From RUG13091 sp045113315 (GTDB lineage: Bacteria; Bacillota_I; Bacilli_A; RFN20; CAG-826), in contig JBGUIX010000006.1 of assembly GCA_045113315.1 (NCBI GenBank), positions 268,295 to 332,294 on the forward strand: a DNA stretch of 64,000 nt, given 5' to 3'. Of this stretch, positions 54,954 through 62,142 are shown piece by piece (positions within the stretch are counted from its first letter, which is position 1; the number at the start of each line of letters is the position of its first letter). A program made the position numbers and the translations under genes. A model generated the notes under the pieces. It had not been told where the DNA came from. It searched no databases and saw nothing but the letters and a program-made list of their open reading frames with translations.

Positions 54954-55058
54954 TTAATTATTAAATCTAACAACAATCTTTGTGCTCGTATTTGGTTCAC
55001 TTTCAAATTTGATGTCGCCTTTGACATTGCGATTAGAAGATGGAAACTCTCGAAAGAA
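54954..55058 (-). pseudogene. possible histidine kinase C-terminal remnant
   Basis: An open stretch of 34 codons ends in VKGDIKFESEPNTSTKIVVRF and a TAA. This recalls the final strand pair of a HATPase_c domain (FxSxPGxGTxfxVxL). It begins right at the T-run of the terminator at 55062, with no start codon or upstream domain, so it looks like a truncated leftover. The match is short; it could be chance. Confidence 0.3.
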
Positions 55059-55061
55059 GAT

Positions 55062-55093
55062 GAAAATAAAAACCCAAAGTCGATGCTTTGGGT
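55062..55093 (-). terminator. terminator hairpin beside element E3
   Basis: Minus-strand stem ACCCAAAG / CTTTGGGT with a CATCGA loop and TTTTTATTTT tail. It would end transcripts of the GNAT gene about 180 bases after its stop. Confidence 0.75.
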
Positions 55094-55189
55094 ATTTCGT
55101 GAATAGACACTAATCCCGATTAGTAGAGCGAACTCTAATTATCTCCTTCACTATTACATGGCATAAACGGGACACCATTTAATTCGTTT

Positions 55190-55262
55190 GGATGCTCGCG
55201 ACAGAAATGATACAATCCGACACACCTTTTTCAATTTCCGACACCAATCTAAAAAACCGACA
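55190..55262. repeat. element E3: TGTCGG-type boxes
   Basis: On the minus strand GTGTCGG occurs three times (one after GATTG, one after AAAAAGGT), then TGTCGCGAGC, with spacings of about 20 bases. This is the repeated-end layout of IS21-family elements. It abuts the 3' end of the GNAT gene. Confidence 0.5.
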
Positions 55263-55271
55263 CTCTAATAA

Positions 55272-55787
55272 CTATTTAATCACTTTTTGAAATTTATACA
55301 TTTCCCACATATCTTCAGGGCAGTTCGGTTCTGGATAGTGCTTGTTATAATACGCAACAATATGAAACCTCAATTTATTCACGTAAAAATGAATGTTTCT
55401 TTTTTCAAAACAAGGTGTAACCGTTTCCCACACCTTTACTTTTGAATGAATTCTTTCTATTTCTTTCCATGCGGCCTGGCCTATTCCTTTTGAATGACAA
55501 GATGGATTAACGAAGAATATTTCTAAATCACCTTTCTCACCATCGATATTAACAATAATCCCACCAACAGGTTTATTATCATCCGTAATTCGATAGGCAA
55601 CCGATCCTTTATGATGAATGGAATTAAAGATAGTTTCTCTAGCTATTATTTCTCCAGGTTCTTCGTATTGTTCTTCCATTTCACTTTGTGAAAAGTATTG
55701 CTCCGCACCATATTTAAAAGCATATTGATTATCTTTGATGAACCGTTCTTCATCATTTTGTTTTAATAGTTCTAATCTGACTGACAT
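55272..55787 (-). CDS. GNAT family N-acetyltransferase
   Basis: About 171 residues from MSVRLELLKQNDEERFI, with an excellent AGGAGG ribosome site; an upstream frame to 55832 runs into the leader hairpin and is rejected. The acetyl-CoA loop is CHSKGIGQAAWKEIERIH and the fold ends with CFEKRNIHFYVNKLRFHIVAYYN. Substrate unknown. A structured leader with a terminator precedes it, so expression is probably ligand-controlled. Confidence 0.85.
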   Translation of the reverse strand: MSVRLELLKQNDEERFIKDNQYAFKYGAEQYFSQSEMEEQYEEPGEIIARETIFNSIHHKGSVAYRITDDNKPVGGIIVNIDGEKGDLEIFFVNPSCHSKGIGQAAWKEIERIHSKVKVWETVTPCFEKRNIHFYVNKLRFHIVAYYNKHYPEPNCPEDMWEMYKFQKVIK

Positions 55788-55803
55788 AGTAACCTCCTGG
55801 GCT

Positions 55804-55905
55804 AAATAAAAAGCCCGATATAACGAGCTCACTCGGCATCTTATCTAACAGGCGGCCGACTAATTGTCTCCCCTACGCTACGGCGTACAGTCCTCTGATG
55901 CACTA
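55804..55905 (-). promoter_or_regulatory. unidentified structured leader with terminator (candidate riboswitch)
   Basis: The -10 box TATAAT (minus, 55908-55913) starts a leader in which GCATC (55897-55901) pairs with GATGC (55836-55840), enclosing TACGC-CGTA-GCGTA, a GACT / AGTC pair and GGCCGCCTG. Downstream, AGCTCG / CGGGCT with TTTTTATTT forms an intrinsic terminator just before the GNAT ribosome site. The aptamer-then-terminator layout is that of a riboswitch, but I cannot assign it to a class. Confidence 0.55.
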
Positions 55906-55920
55906 TTATTATAAAATAAA

Positions 55921-56025
55921 ACAGTACTGACATTGTATCAATACTGTTGTTAACGATTGGGGGCAGAACACTAAAGTGGTACTTTTTGCCCTAAAAAGTT
56001 GGGGTGCAGACAACTAAAGTGATAC
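55921..56025. repeat. element E4: hairpin plus two GTGATAC boxes
   Basis: The hairpin ACAGTACTGA / TCAATACTGT (55921-55947) is followed by box 1 (55959-55982, GGGGGCAG ending GTGGTAC), a small stem ACTTTTT / AAAAAGT (55981-55999), and box 2 (56001-56025, GGGGTGCAG ending AAAGTGATAC). Box spacing is 42 bases, the same as in E6. On the minus strand the hairpin ends with TTTTATTTT and acts as the antiporter gene terminator. Confidence 0.6.
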
Positions 56026-56046
56026 AAATATTGCTATTTCCTTGAT

Positions 56047-57258
56047 TTAAGAGATGCATTCAGTAATCGGATCACTTTTATTTAGTAGTTTCTTATAAAA
56101 CGAGTCCATAAGTATAGCCCCTAATGGAGCGGTTATTAAAATCGACACCACTGCAGCTGTTAAAACTAGTGTACCACACGCTAATCCTTCAGAAAGGGCA
56201 ATCGCCCCAATTGAAGCCTGAACAGTGGCTTTTGGTAAATAGGAAATGATAATAAAAATCTTTTCTTTCCAAGTAAACTTTGTAGCTAATACGCATATAA
56301 AGACTCCTATACTTCTAAAGATTAATGCTATGAAGATTAGTCCCACTATGATGGCGCCTTCTTTAGAAAAAGCGTAATGAACATCGGTGGCTATACCCAC
56401 TAAAGCAAAAAGTAGTATCTCAAAGCCTTGCCATAATCCGTTATATGATTTTTGGATTTCTTTAGCTTCCTCTTTTTTGAATATGTTTACCACTAACGCC
56501 ATCACGATAATTGCGAGTAATGAAGAGATACTAAAGTAAGGTTTTAAGACAGTTTCTAACGCTAACATTCCAAACGACAAGCCGAGCATAAAGACAACAT
56601 TAACAATTTTGTTAAACTTTAGATAACGGATGATTAAAACCATCAAGAAACCCACACCAATTCCTAATCCGATGCCAGTTACTATTGAGATTGGAATTTG
56701 ACTAATACCCCAGCCATCAAATGTTGATGTCGACACTAAATTCTTGAATGAATAGAAAAGAACAATGACAAAGATATCATCACAAGAGGCTCCTGCCATC
56801 ACTAGTTCAGGAACACTATGTTCTTTGCCATATCCTTCATCCATTAATTTAATCATTCTAGGAACTACTACCGCTGGAGATACCGCAGCCAATACCGAAC
56901 CAAGAAGCAAAGCTTCTAAATATGATATTCCTAAAAATAAAGGCGCAAATATAGTGATTCCCACTATTTCAAAACAAGCAGGAACAAAACACATTAATAT
57001 TGCAGGTCTGCCTATCTTCTTAAGATTGTTGATATCTAGAGACAAACCTGATCTAGTTAGAATAATAACTAAGGCTATTTGCCTAAGATATGAAGATATG
57101 GATAAAAGAGTGTCATCAACAATGTTCAACAATGATGGACCAATTAATATCCCAAGAATGATGTACCAAACAAGTTTAGGGAGCTTAATCTTCTCAAAAA
57201 GAAAGCCACCAAGTATTCCTGCGCCAAAGATGATAAATAAGGATAGAAATATATTCAT
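56047..57258 (-). CDS. CPA-type cation/H+ antiporter under fluoride riboswitch
   Basis: A 403-residue membrane protein with 11-13 hydrophobic segments of the CPA2/KefB-NhaP antiporter family. LVVYIILG-type helices start the protein, and ASCDDIFVIVLFY near residue 160 carries the ion-binding Asp pair. LLGSVLAAVSPAVVVP matches the family helix 4. No C-terminal RCK domain is present. The leader is a fluoride riboswitch, so the transporter is expected to be made when fluoride enters the cell; antiporters are known members of that regulon. Confidence 0.85.
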   Translation of the reverse strand: MNIFLSLFIIFGAGILGGFLFEKIKLPKLVWYIILGILIGPSLLNIVDDTLLSISSYLRQIALVIILTRSGLSLDINNLKKIGRPAILMCFVPACFEIVGITIFAPLFLGISYLEALLLGSVLAAVSPAVVVPRMIKLMDEGYGKEHSVPELVMAGASCDDIFVIVLFYSFKNLVSTSTFDGWGISQIPISIVTGIGLGIGVGFLMVLIIRYLKFNKIVNVVFMLGLSFGMLALETVLKPYFSISSLLAIIVMALVVNIFKKEEAKEIQKSYNGLWQGFEILLFALVGIATDVHYAFSKEGAIIVGLIFIALIFRSIGVFICVLATKFTWKEKIFIIISYLPKATVQASIGAIALSEGLACGTLVLTAAVVSILITAPLGAILMDSFYKKLLNKSDPITECIS

Positions 57259-57284
57259 ATAATCTCCAATCCGTCATAGAAATT

Positions 57285-57375
57285 AAAAAGCTGATTTCTA
57301 CGACAAAATAAGTCATAGACGTCATCAGCTTATATTTGCGGTTTTCTATTTCTAGAAGGGAGACATCATTCCCTG
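57285..57375 (-). promoter_or_regulatory. fluoride riboswitch (crcB motif) with terminator
   Basis: On the minus strand GGGAATGATGTCTCCC (57358-57373), then AACCGC (57338-57343), then GCTGATGACGTCTATG (57314-57329) match the conserved parts of the crcB/fluoride aptamer: the GAUG-containing 5' hairpin, the AACCGC joint and the GCUGAUGAC-UCUA end. The last part also pairs with a downstream arm (ATCAGCTT) to form a terminator with TTTTTAATTT. Fluoride binding should disrupt that terminator. A TATAAT at 57381-57386 is the likely promoter -10. Confidence 0.85.
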
Positions 57376-57404
57376 TGGTGATTATATCACAAATTAATAA
57401 AAAA

Positions 57405-57540
57405 ACAGTACTGACATTGTATCAATACTGTAGTTAACGATTGGCAATAAGCGAAAGAAATAATACAAATGTTACAGCTTTCGCAAAAATATGTTACAGC
57501 AGTTTCTAAAAATGTTACAAGCGGAAAATAAAATGTTACA
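57405..57540. repeat. element E5: hairpin plus four TGTAACAT boxes
   Basis: A hairpin almost identical to E4 (ACAGTACTGA / TCAATACTGT, 57405-57431) is followed by ATGTTACA at 57469, 57491, 57512 and 57533, a period of 21-22 bases. On the minus strand these are TGTAACAT. Four regularly spaced repeats are typical of IS21-family termini. No transposase is nearby. Confidence 0.6.
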
Positions 57541-57541
57541 G

Positions 57542-57568
57542 AAATGAAAAGCCACTTTTCAGTGACTT
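57542..57568 (-). terminator. terminator of the glycosyltransferase-acyltransferase gene
   Basis: Minus-strand stem AAGTCACT / AGTGGCTT, GAAA loop, TTCATTTC tail, 154 bases after the stop; 57569-57722 is AT-rich with nothing recognised. Confidence 0.75.
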
Positions 57569-57722
57569 GATCATTATTATTTATTTTCGTATGTGATTAT
57601 TTTATAAAATAAATTTAGAAAAATTTAAATATTTAATAGAGCATGATGAAATATAAAATGTTAGTAAAAAATCAATTATTTAATAATTATTACCTTGTAA
57701 AACATCACTTATTGCACATAAT

Positions 57723-59642
57723 TTACTGTCTTTTTTCGATTTTTATATATTTAATTTTTTCAAATTGTTTAACTTCATTAGATCTCTTTTTCATTGTTTG
57801 ATAGACATCATTTCTTAACAATTCCACTGCATCCTTTTTATCAATAGTTAAATTAGGATAGAAAGGTCCATCAATGTGAGTGACTAATCTAAATGATTTT
57901 TTATAAGGCACAAAAGTGTTTGTTAAACATATTACTGGTTTATCTAAATCGACTGGGTATTTAAAAGATGCGCTTTTGAAGTTTCTAATGCCTGTATAGT
58001 AAGGCCAAATATGCGCTTCTGGATAGATTGTAATATGTTGACCTTTTGATGTTTTCTTCTCAATCGCATTTAAGAAGTTTTTGAAACCTTTTAATGTTGA
58101 AGGTAAAGGCATTCCTCCAAGCATTCCAACGATAGTTTTAATTCCAAAAACAGAGGTTGCTTCAGGACCAACAATTACATTGTTCTTTTCGCCAAAAATA
58201 AGATTTGGAGTGTAAGCATCACCCATTCCCAAAGTGTGATTTGCGTATATAAAACAACCTTTAAGTTCACTCTTTTTGCACGTTAAGTGATTCTCAAATT
58301 TCTGTTTATATGCAATCTTGTTAATTAATAACACGACTGGTTTAGCAATAATCCAATAAAGAATAAATTCAAAGAACTTATAGATTGGGTTTTTATGCAA
58401 ATATTTATATTTTGCAGGTGTTTTCTTTGCAACAATTCCATTGAATGCAAAATCATCATTAAGTTCATCTTCGTAATAATATGTTGTTTTTGGAGTATGA
58501 TTTTCTTCTTTTGAGTAAGTTAAAAGCATATTTCTCATCTTTTTCATACATTCCTCTTGATCAAAAGGCTTCAAATTTTCTAGATATTGCTTAGCGCATT
58601 CTTGTTTTTCTACAGGATGCTCAATCCAATAATCAATTTTATTTGCTAAATCTTGAGGAGAATCATATTTAAACAGATTCTTTTCTGATAATGCAAATTT
58701 ATTTGTTGCACTTCTTTTTGAGCTAGAAATAACAGGAACTAAACCACAAGAAATTGCTTCTAAACAGGAAATTGCCTCGATTTCAATTTTGGAAGGATGA
58801 ACATAAAGATCACAGGAATTGATTAATTTCACCAAATCATCTCTAGAGTAAAACTTAATTATAGGAGTGTTAATTTTTAACTTTTTAGAAAGAAGTAAAA
58901 TCTGTTTTAATCTTGGGCCTTGTCCTGCAAAATAAAGTTGGAGTTGATCTTTATATTTACTTAAAGAGACAGCTTTTAATAGTAAATCGTGTGATTTTTC
59001 CTTAGATAATCTGCCAATAAATAAAATATTAAACTTGTTCTCAAATTCTTCTGAACGAACAATATCAAGTTTTTTAAAACGATTGTTAACACCATTAGAA
59101 ATTACATAAGCATTTGTTTTTCTTTTTACTGTTGTTTCAAAAACATCTCTGATGAATTCTGTAGGATAATGAATCGCGTTTACTCTGTTGTATAACTTCT
59201 TGTAAAAAGTTTTATAAACGATTTTATTCACTAATTTGCTATCAATTGTATTGAATACATGGGCAGTAAAGTTTTCAGCTTGACAATGGAAACTTGCAGT
59301 TACAGGGATTCCCATTTTTCTTGCTATCTTTGCGGTCTTGTTTCCTAAGGCAAAAGGCATAACTACATGAACAACATCAACGCCTTTTAAGGCTTCTTTT
59401 ATGATCTTTTTAACTGGTTTAGCAAGGTTAACGTTATTTTTCTTTAATATATTATTAATAAGGAGACCTAAATAAATATTTGGAACAACATAAACGTTTT
59501 CTTGACCTTTTTTATCTTGATCAGCACAAAGGATACGAACTTCATCACCTTGGCTTTTTAAATAATTAATTAAATTGGTTGTAGCAATGGTAGTTCCGTT
59601 ATTTTCTTCACCAAGAACATCACAAACGATTAAGACTTTCAT
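57723..59642 (-). CDS. glycosyltransferase family 4 fused to PlsC-like acyltransferase
   Basis: A 639-residue fusion. Residues 1 to about 380 are a GT4 glycosyltransferase like MgdA/diglucosyl-diacylglycerol synthases (VLIVCDVLGEENNGTTIATT, FNILFIGRLSKEKSHDLLLK, PSKIEIEAISCLEAISCGLV as the donor-binding motif). Residues about 400-639 are a PlsC-type acyltransferase (ANHTLGMGD as HX4D, IYPEAHIWPYYTGIRNF), very like the separate protein at 41669-42445. Together they could add a sugar and an acyl chain to one lipid. The likely product is an acylated glycolipid. Family calls are firm; substrate is unknown. Confidence 0.88.
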   Translation of the reverse strand: MKVLIVCDVLGEENNGTTIATTNLINYLKSQGDEVRILCADQDKKGQENVYVVPNIYLGLLINNILKKNNVNLAKPVKKIIKEALKGVDVVHVVMPFALGNKTAKIARKMGIPVTASFHCQAENFTAHVFNTIDSKLVNKIVYKTFYKKLYNRVNAIHYPTEFIRDVFETTVKRKTNAYVISNGVNNRFKKLDIVRSEEFENKFNILFIGRLSKEKSHDLLLKAVSLSKYKDQLQLYFAGQGPRLKQILLLSKKLKINTPIIKFYSRDDLVKLINSCDLYVHPSKIEIEAISCLEAISCGLVPVISSSKRSATNKFALSEKNLFKYDSPQDLANKIDYWIEHPVEKQECAKQYLENLKPFDQEECMKKMRNMLLTYSKEENHTPKTTYYYEDELNDDFAFNGIVAKKTPAKYKYLHKNPIYKFFEFILYWIIAKPVVLLINKIAYKQKFENHLTCKKSELKGCFIYANHTLGMGDAYTPNLIFGEKNNVIVGPEATSVFGIKTIVGMLGGMPLPSTLKGFKNFLNAIEKKTSKGQHITIYPEAHIWPYYTGIRNFKSASFKYPVDLDKPVICLTNTFVPYKKSFRLVTHIDGPFYPNLTIDKKDAVELLRNDVYQTMKKRSNEVKQFEKIKYIKIEKRQ

Positions 59643-59710
59643 ATTAGAATTCCTGTCGTTAATGTATAATAATGAAATAAAGGTGTAAAGGAAACTCTAC
59701 GCTATATATT

Positions 59711-59727
59711 GTAGAATTTAATTCTAC
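59711..59727. promoter_or_regulatory. perfect palindrome upstream of the XRE gene
   Basis: GTAGAATTTAATTCTAC, 8-base arms with a single central base, 23 bases before the ATG at 59750. A good candidate operator for the XRE protein it precedes. Confidence 0.55.
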
Positions 59728-59749
59728 GAAACGGAGAATGTTAGATTTT

Positions 59750-60346
59750 ATGGACAATATTAATGAAAATATCGCAGAAAATATAACAAAGCTTAGAAAA
59801 CGTGCAGGTATGACTCAATCTGACTTAGCAGATAAATTAAACTACTCGGATAAAGCTATTTCTAAATGGGAAAGAGGCGAAAATGTGCCAAGTATTGAGA
59901 TGCTTTATGAAATTGCCAAGATTTTTGATGTCAATATCGAATTCTTGTTTTCTAAACATTCCGATAAAGATTTAAATTCTCCAAAAAGGAAAATGTTTGT
60001 TAGAAACCTTTTAATTACAATTATGCTTTGTGTTGCGTTGTTTTTAATTGCTACTGTAATATTTATCTCTCCAGTTGTAAAAAATGCTGAAAATGCTAAA
60101 AAATATTGGGTAGCATTCGTTGCAGCTACACCACTTTGTGCCTTGATTGTGTATTTTTATGGATGTAAAGAAAATTATTGGTTAGTTAGACTTATTTCAA
60201 TTAGTTTATTTGTTTGGTTAGTTATAACAACTGTTTACTGTATTAGTATTGTTTTAGGCATTTATTCACTCTGGATGCTTTATTTGGTCGGTGTACCAAT
60301 TCAAGCTGCTATTTGTTTACTTTTCTTCTGGAAAAAGACTTTTTAA
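59750..60346 (+). CDS. XRE-type regulator with membrane domain
   Basis: About 198 residues. An N-terminal helix-turn-helix (ENITKLRKRAGMTQSDLADK and DKAISKWERGENVPSIEML) is followed by four hydrophobic segments. Membrane-tethered XRE proteins of this type are common in gut Firmicutes. The start is either 59738 or 59750; the only GGAG is 13 bases before the latter. It is divergent from the fusion gene and the only plus-strand gene of this accessory region. Confidence 0.8.
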   Translation: MDNINENIAENITKLRKRAGMTQSDLADKLNYSDKAISKWERGENVPSIEMLYEIAKIFDVNIEFLFSKHSDKDLNSPKRKMFVRNLLITIMLCVALFLIATVIFISPVVKNAENAKKYWVAFVAATPLCALIVYFYGCKENYWLVRLISISLFVWLVITTVYCISIVLGIYSLWMLYLVGVPIQAAICLLFFWKKTF

Positions 60347-60413
60347 AGTTTCTAATATGAGAAAACACTTTTTACTCTTTTTTATAATGCAGAAGTTTAA
60401 AAACTTTAGATTC

Positions 60414-60530
60414 ATAAAATAAAAAGCACGCATCATTGTGAGATGCGTGCATTATAGGTATTTGAGAGCAGAATTCTTAAGTGATACTTTTTATACTAAA
60501 AAGTTGGGGTATATTCACCGAAAGTGATAC
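60414..60530. repeat. element E6: hairpin plus two GTGATAC boxes
   Basis: Hairpin GCACGCATC / GATGCGTGC (60426-60450, T-run on the minus strand) is followed by box 1 (60464-60487, GAGAGCAG ending AAGTGATAC), stem ACTTTTT / AAAAAGT (60486-60504) and box 2 (60506-60530, GGGGTATATT ending AAAGTGATAC). Same design and spacing as E4 but a different hairpin. The rest of 60347-60740 has no gene. Confidence 0.6.
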
Positions 60531-60629
60531 CTTGATAACATTACTGCATTATCTTGGAAAAATTACAAATACTTTAAGTTTTTCTAAGTTTATGTCAAAA
60601 CATTTTTAATTAATCCGGCATTGCCTATT

Positions 60630-60672
60630 TTATAAATAAAAACGACATCCTGTATATTCTACAAAATGTCGA
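60630..60672 (-). terminator. terminator of the 386-residue gene
   Basis: Minus-strand arms CGACAT and ATGTCG with an inner TGTA / TACA pair and a TTTTTATTT tail. Confidence 0.75.
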
Positions 60673-60740
60673 CTTTTTGTGATTGCCTAGCTATAACTCA
60701 CATGATATTAAAGAAAAGCACACATCAATCAATGCATGTT

Positions 60741-61901
60741 TTATTTAAAATAAATACCGTCCTTATCAAAATAAACATTATTGCATTCGTTAAATAACGT
60801 TTTAGTTTGTTCTATGTTTTTGACAAAAATAGTAGATTTGTCCTCTTGGAGGACAATGAACGAATCTAAGCTTTGCTTAATTGCCGCATCGTTTATTGCT
60901 TCACCTTTTTTGTTTAGCCAAGATCCTTCTTTTGTTTTTAACAATAGCCCGCCTATACCTTTAAGTGCCTTCGATTCTGTAGATGTATTAGCGGTTGATT
61001 TTAGATGGTCTAGTGCTACATCAAACAAATCTTTATAATCTTTCGAATTAACTAGCAGTTTGCCTTTTACTTGTAAAAGATAATCTTTATTAAAATTACC
61101 TAGAAGCAACACTTCTAAAAATGAAGCGAAACTATAAACGTAAATTGTCAGTTGATAATAGGTAAAATTATTTTCTAAATCGAGTTGCTTTTCTTTTAAC
61201 GTTTTAGCAACTAAAGCCTTTTTATCATTTTGGATTAAAGTTTTAATTTGCTTTTGATAGAAAATTATATTTTGTTCAGCACTTCTTTTAATGTCTAACA
61301 CCAATTTATGATGACTAGTTCTATATTCTTTATTGTCCCAATTGAATTTATACTCGTTAACAATGCTATTTAAAACGTTTAAATCGCCTTCGACTCTAGA
61401 TTCTTTGTCATTCTTTAAGAATGTTAGTATCTTATCGCATGCGTTTAGGATTTTTGTTGTTTCTTGCTTAACGGTTATCAAGACGGCCGCTAACAAGAGA
61501 AGCGTTGGATTAGGGGCGGTGACTAGCTTTCCATCGCTAAGTTGTAACAATTCATCCTTAATAGGGACTATAGAATCAATTGTTTTACCAAATTTAGTAT
61601 CTTTTATTTCGCCATCGACAAAAGTCACTAATTTATGTAGCCCAGTGCCTTCTTTGCCAGTTTCTTCATAGATAGCTTCTATAGCAGGCATAACCGTGTT
61701 AATAGCATCTCCTAAGTTTTTGATATCTTTAAAAGAAAAATGCAAAGCATCGATGCTATTCAAATCTTCGTAAGCATCAACTAAGATTTGAGTCACTTGT
61801 AAGCCTTTATTTATATTAGATGTTGCTAACTCGATTTTTTCATTTAAGTTAGTGGCACTATTTTGTTTCCTATCTTTTTTAAAAGTATCAAAAATTCCCA
61901 T
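60741..61901 (-). CDS. 386-residue helical protein, unrecognised
   Basis: I do not recognise this protein. It is helical throughout with a coiled-coil-like start (NLNEKIELATSNINKGLQV), an internal hydrophobic segment near residue 135 (PTLLLLAAVLITV) and a second near 260. There is no signal peptide. It lies between the recombinase genes and the regulator, with its own terminator, and is probably cargo of the mobile element. Confidence 0.6.
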   Translation of the reverse strand: MGIFDTFKKDRKQNSATNLNEKIELATSNINKGLQVTQILVDAYEDLNSIDALHFSFKDIKNLGDAINTVMPAIEAIYEETGKEGTGLHKLVTFVDGEIKDTKFGKTIDSIVPIKDELLQLSDGKLVTAPNPTLLLLAAVLITVKQETTKILNACDKILTFLKNDKESRVEGDLNVLNSIVNEYKFNWDNKEYRTSHHKLVLDIKRSAEQNIIFYQKQIKTLIQNDKKALVAKTLKEKQLDLENNFTYYQLTIYVYSFASFLEVLLLGNFNKDYLLQVKGKLLVNSKDYKDLFDVALDHLKSTANTSTESKALKGIGGLLLKTKEGSWLNKKGEAINDAAIKQSLDSFIVLQEDKSTIFVKNIEQTKTLFNECNNVYFDKDGIYFK

Positions 61902-62000
61902 ACTTAAATCATAGCAACTTATAGTGTTCTTTCAAAACATTATTTAGAAAGAATAAATAACCATTTTGATTTAAAAGTATATGTTTTTTTGCGAGCACAA

Positions 62001-62028
62001 ATAAAAAAAGAGATGATTAAATCATCTC
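62001..62028 (-). terminator. terminator of the recombinase gene
   Basis: Minus-strand stem GAGATGAT / ATCATCTC with TTA loop and TTTTTTTAT tail, 115 bases past the recombinase stop. Confidence 0.88.
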
Positions 62029-62050
62029 AATTGTTGTCTTTGTATTGAAT

Positions 62051-62140
62051 GTTGTATTTTAATACAACATGCAACCACCCTAGTTGCGGGTGCAACCTTT
62101 GAACCTTAAAATGCCCAAAATGCAACCCTCTATGCAACCA
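62051..62140. repeat. repeat cluster past the recombinase gene (candidate attachment region)
   Basis: TGCAACC occurs at 62070, 62091, 62121 and 62133 (GGTTGCA on the minus strand), with an inverted partial copy between the first two. Beside them is a perfect inverted repeat GTTGTATT / AATACAAC (62051-62068). Short repeat clusters at the end of a large serine recombinase gene often mark the recombination site or accessory protein sites. Confidence 0.4.
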
Positions 62141-62142
62141 CC

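Noticed and set aside
55804..55905. ZTP riboswitch upstream of the GNAT gene
   Set aside because: Only the GGCCGCCTG part is similar; the GGGUCGUG front half and the required pseudoknot partner are not seen.
57469..57540. CRISPR-like array (four 8-base repeats with about 13-base spacers)
   Set aside because: Repeats are far too short and too close, there are no cas genes, and the layout matches IS21-type terminal repeats.
52600..60600. Integron cassette array
   Set aside because: The elements lack attC core sites (RYYYAAC/GTTRRRY) and no tyrosine integron integrase is present; the only recombinases are serine-type.
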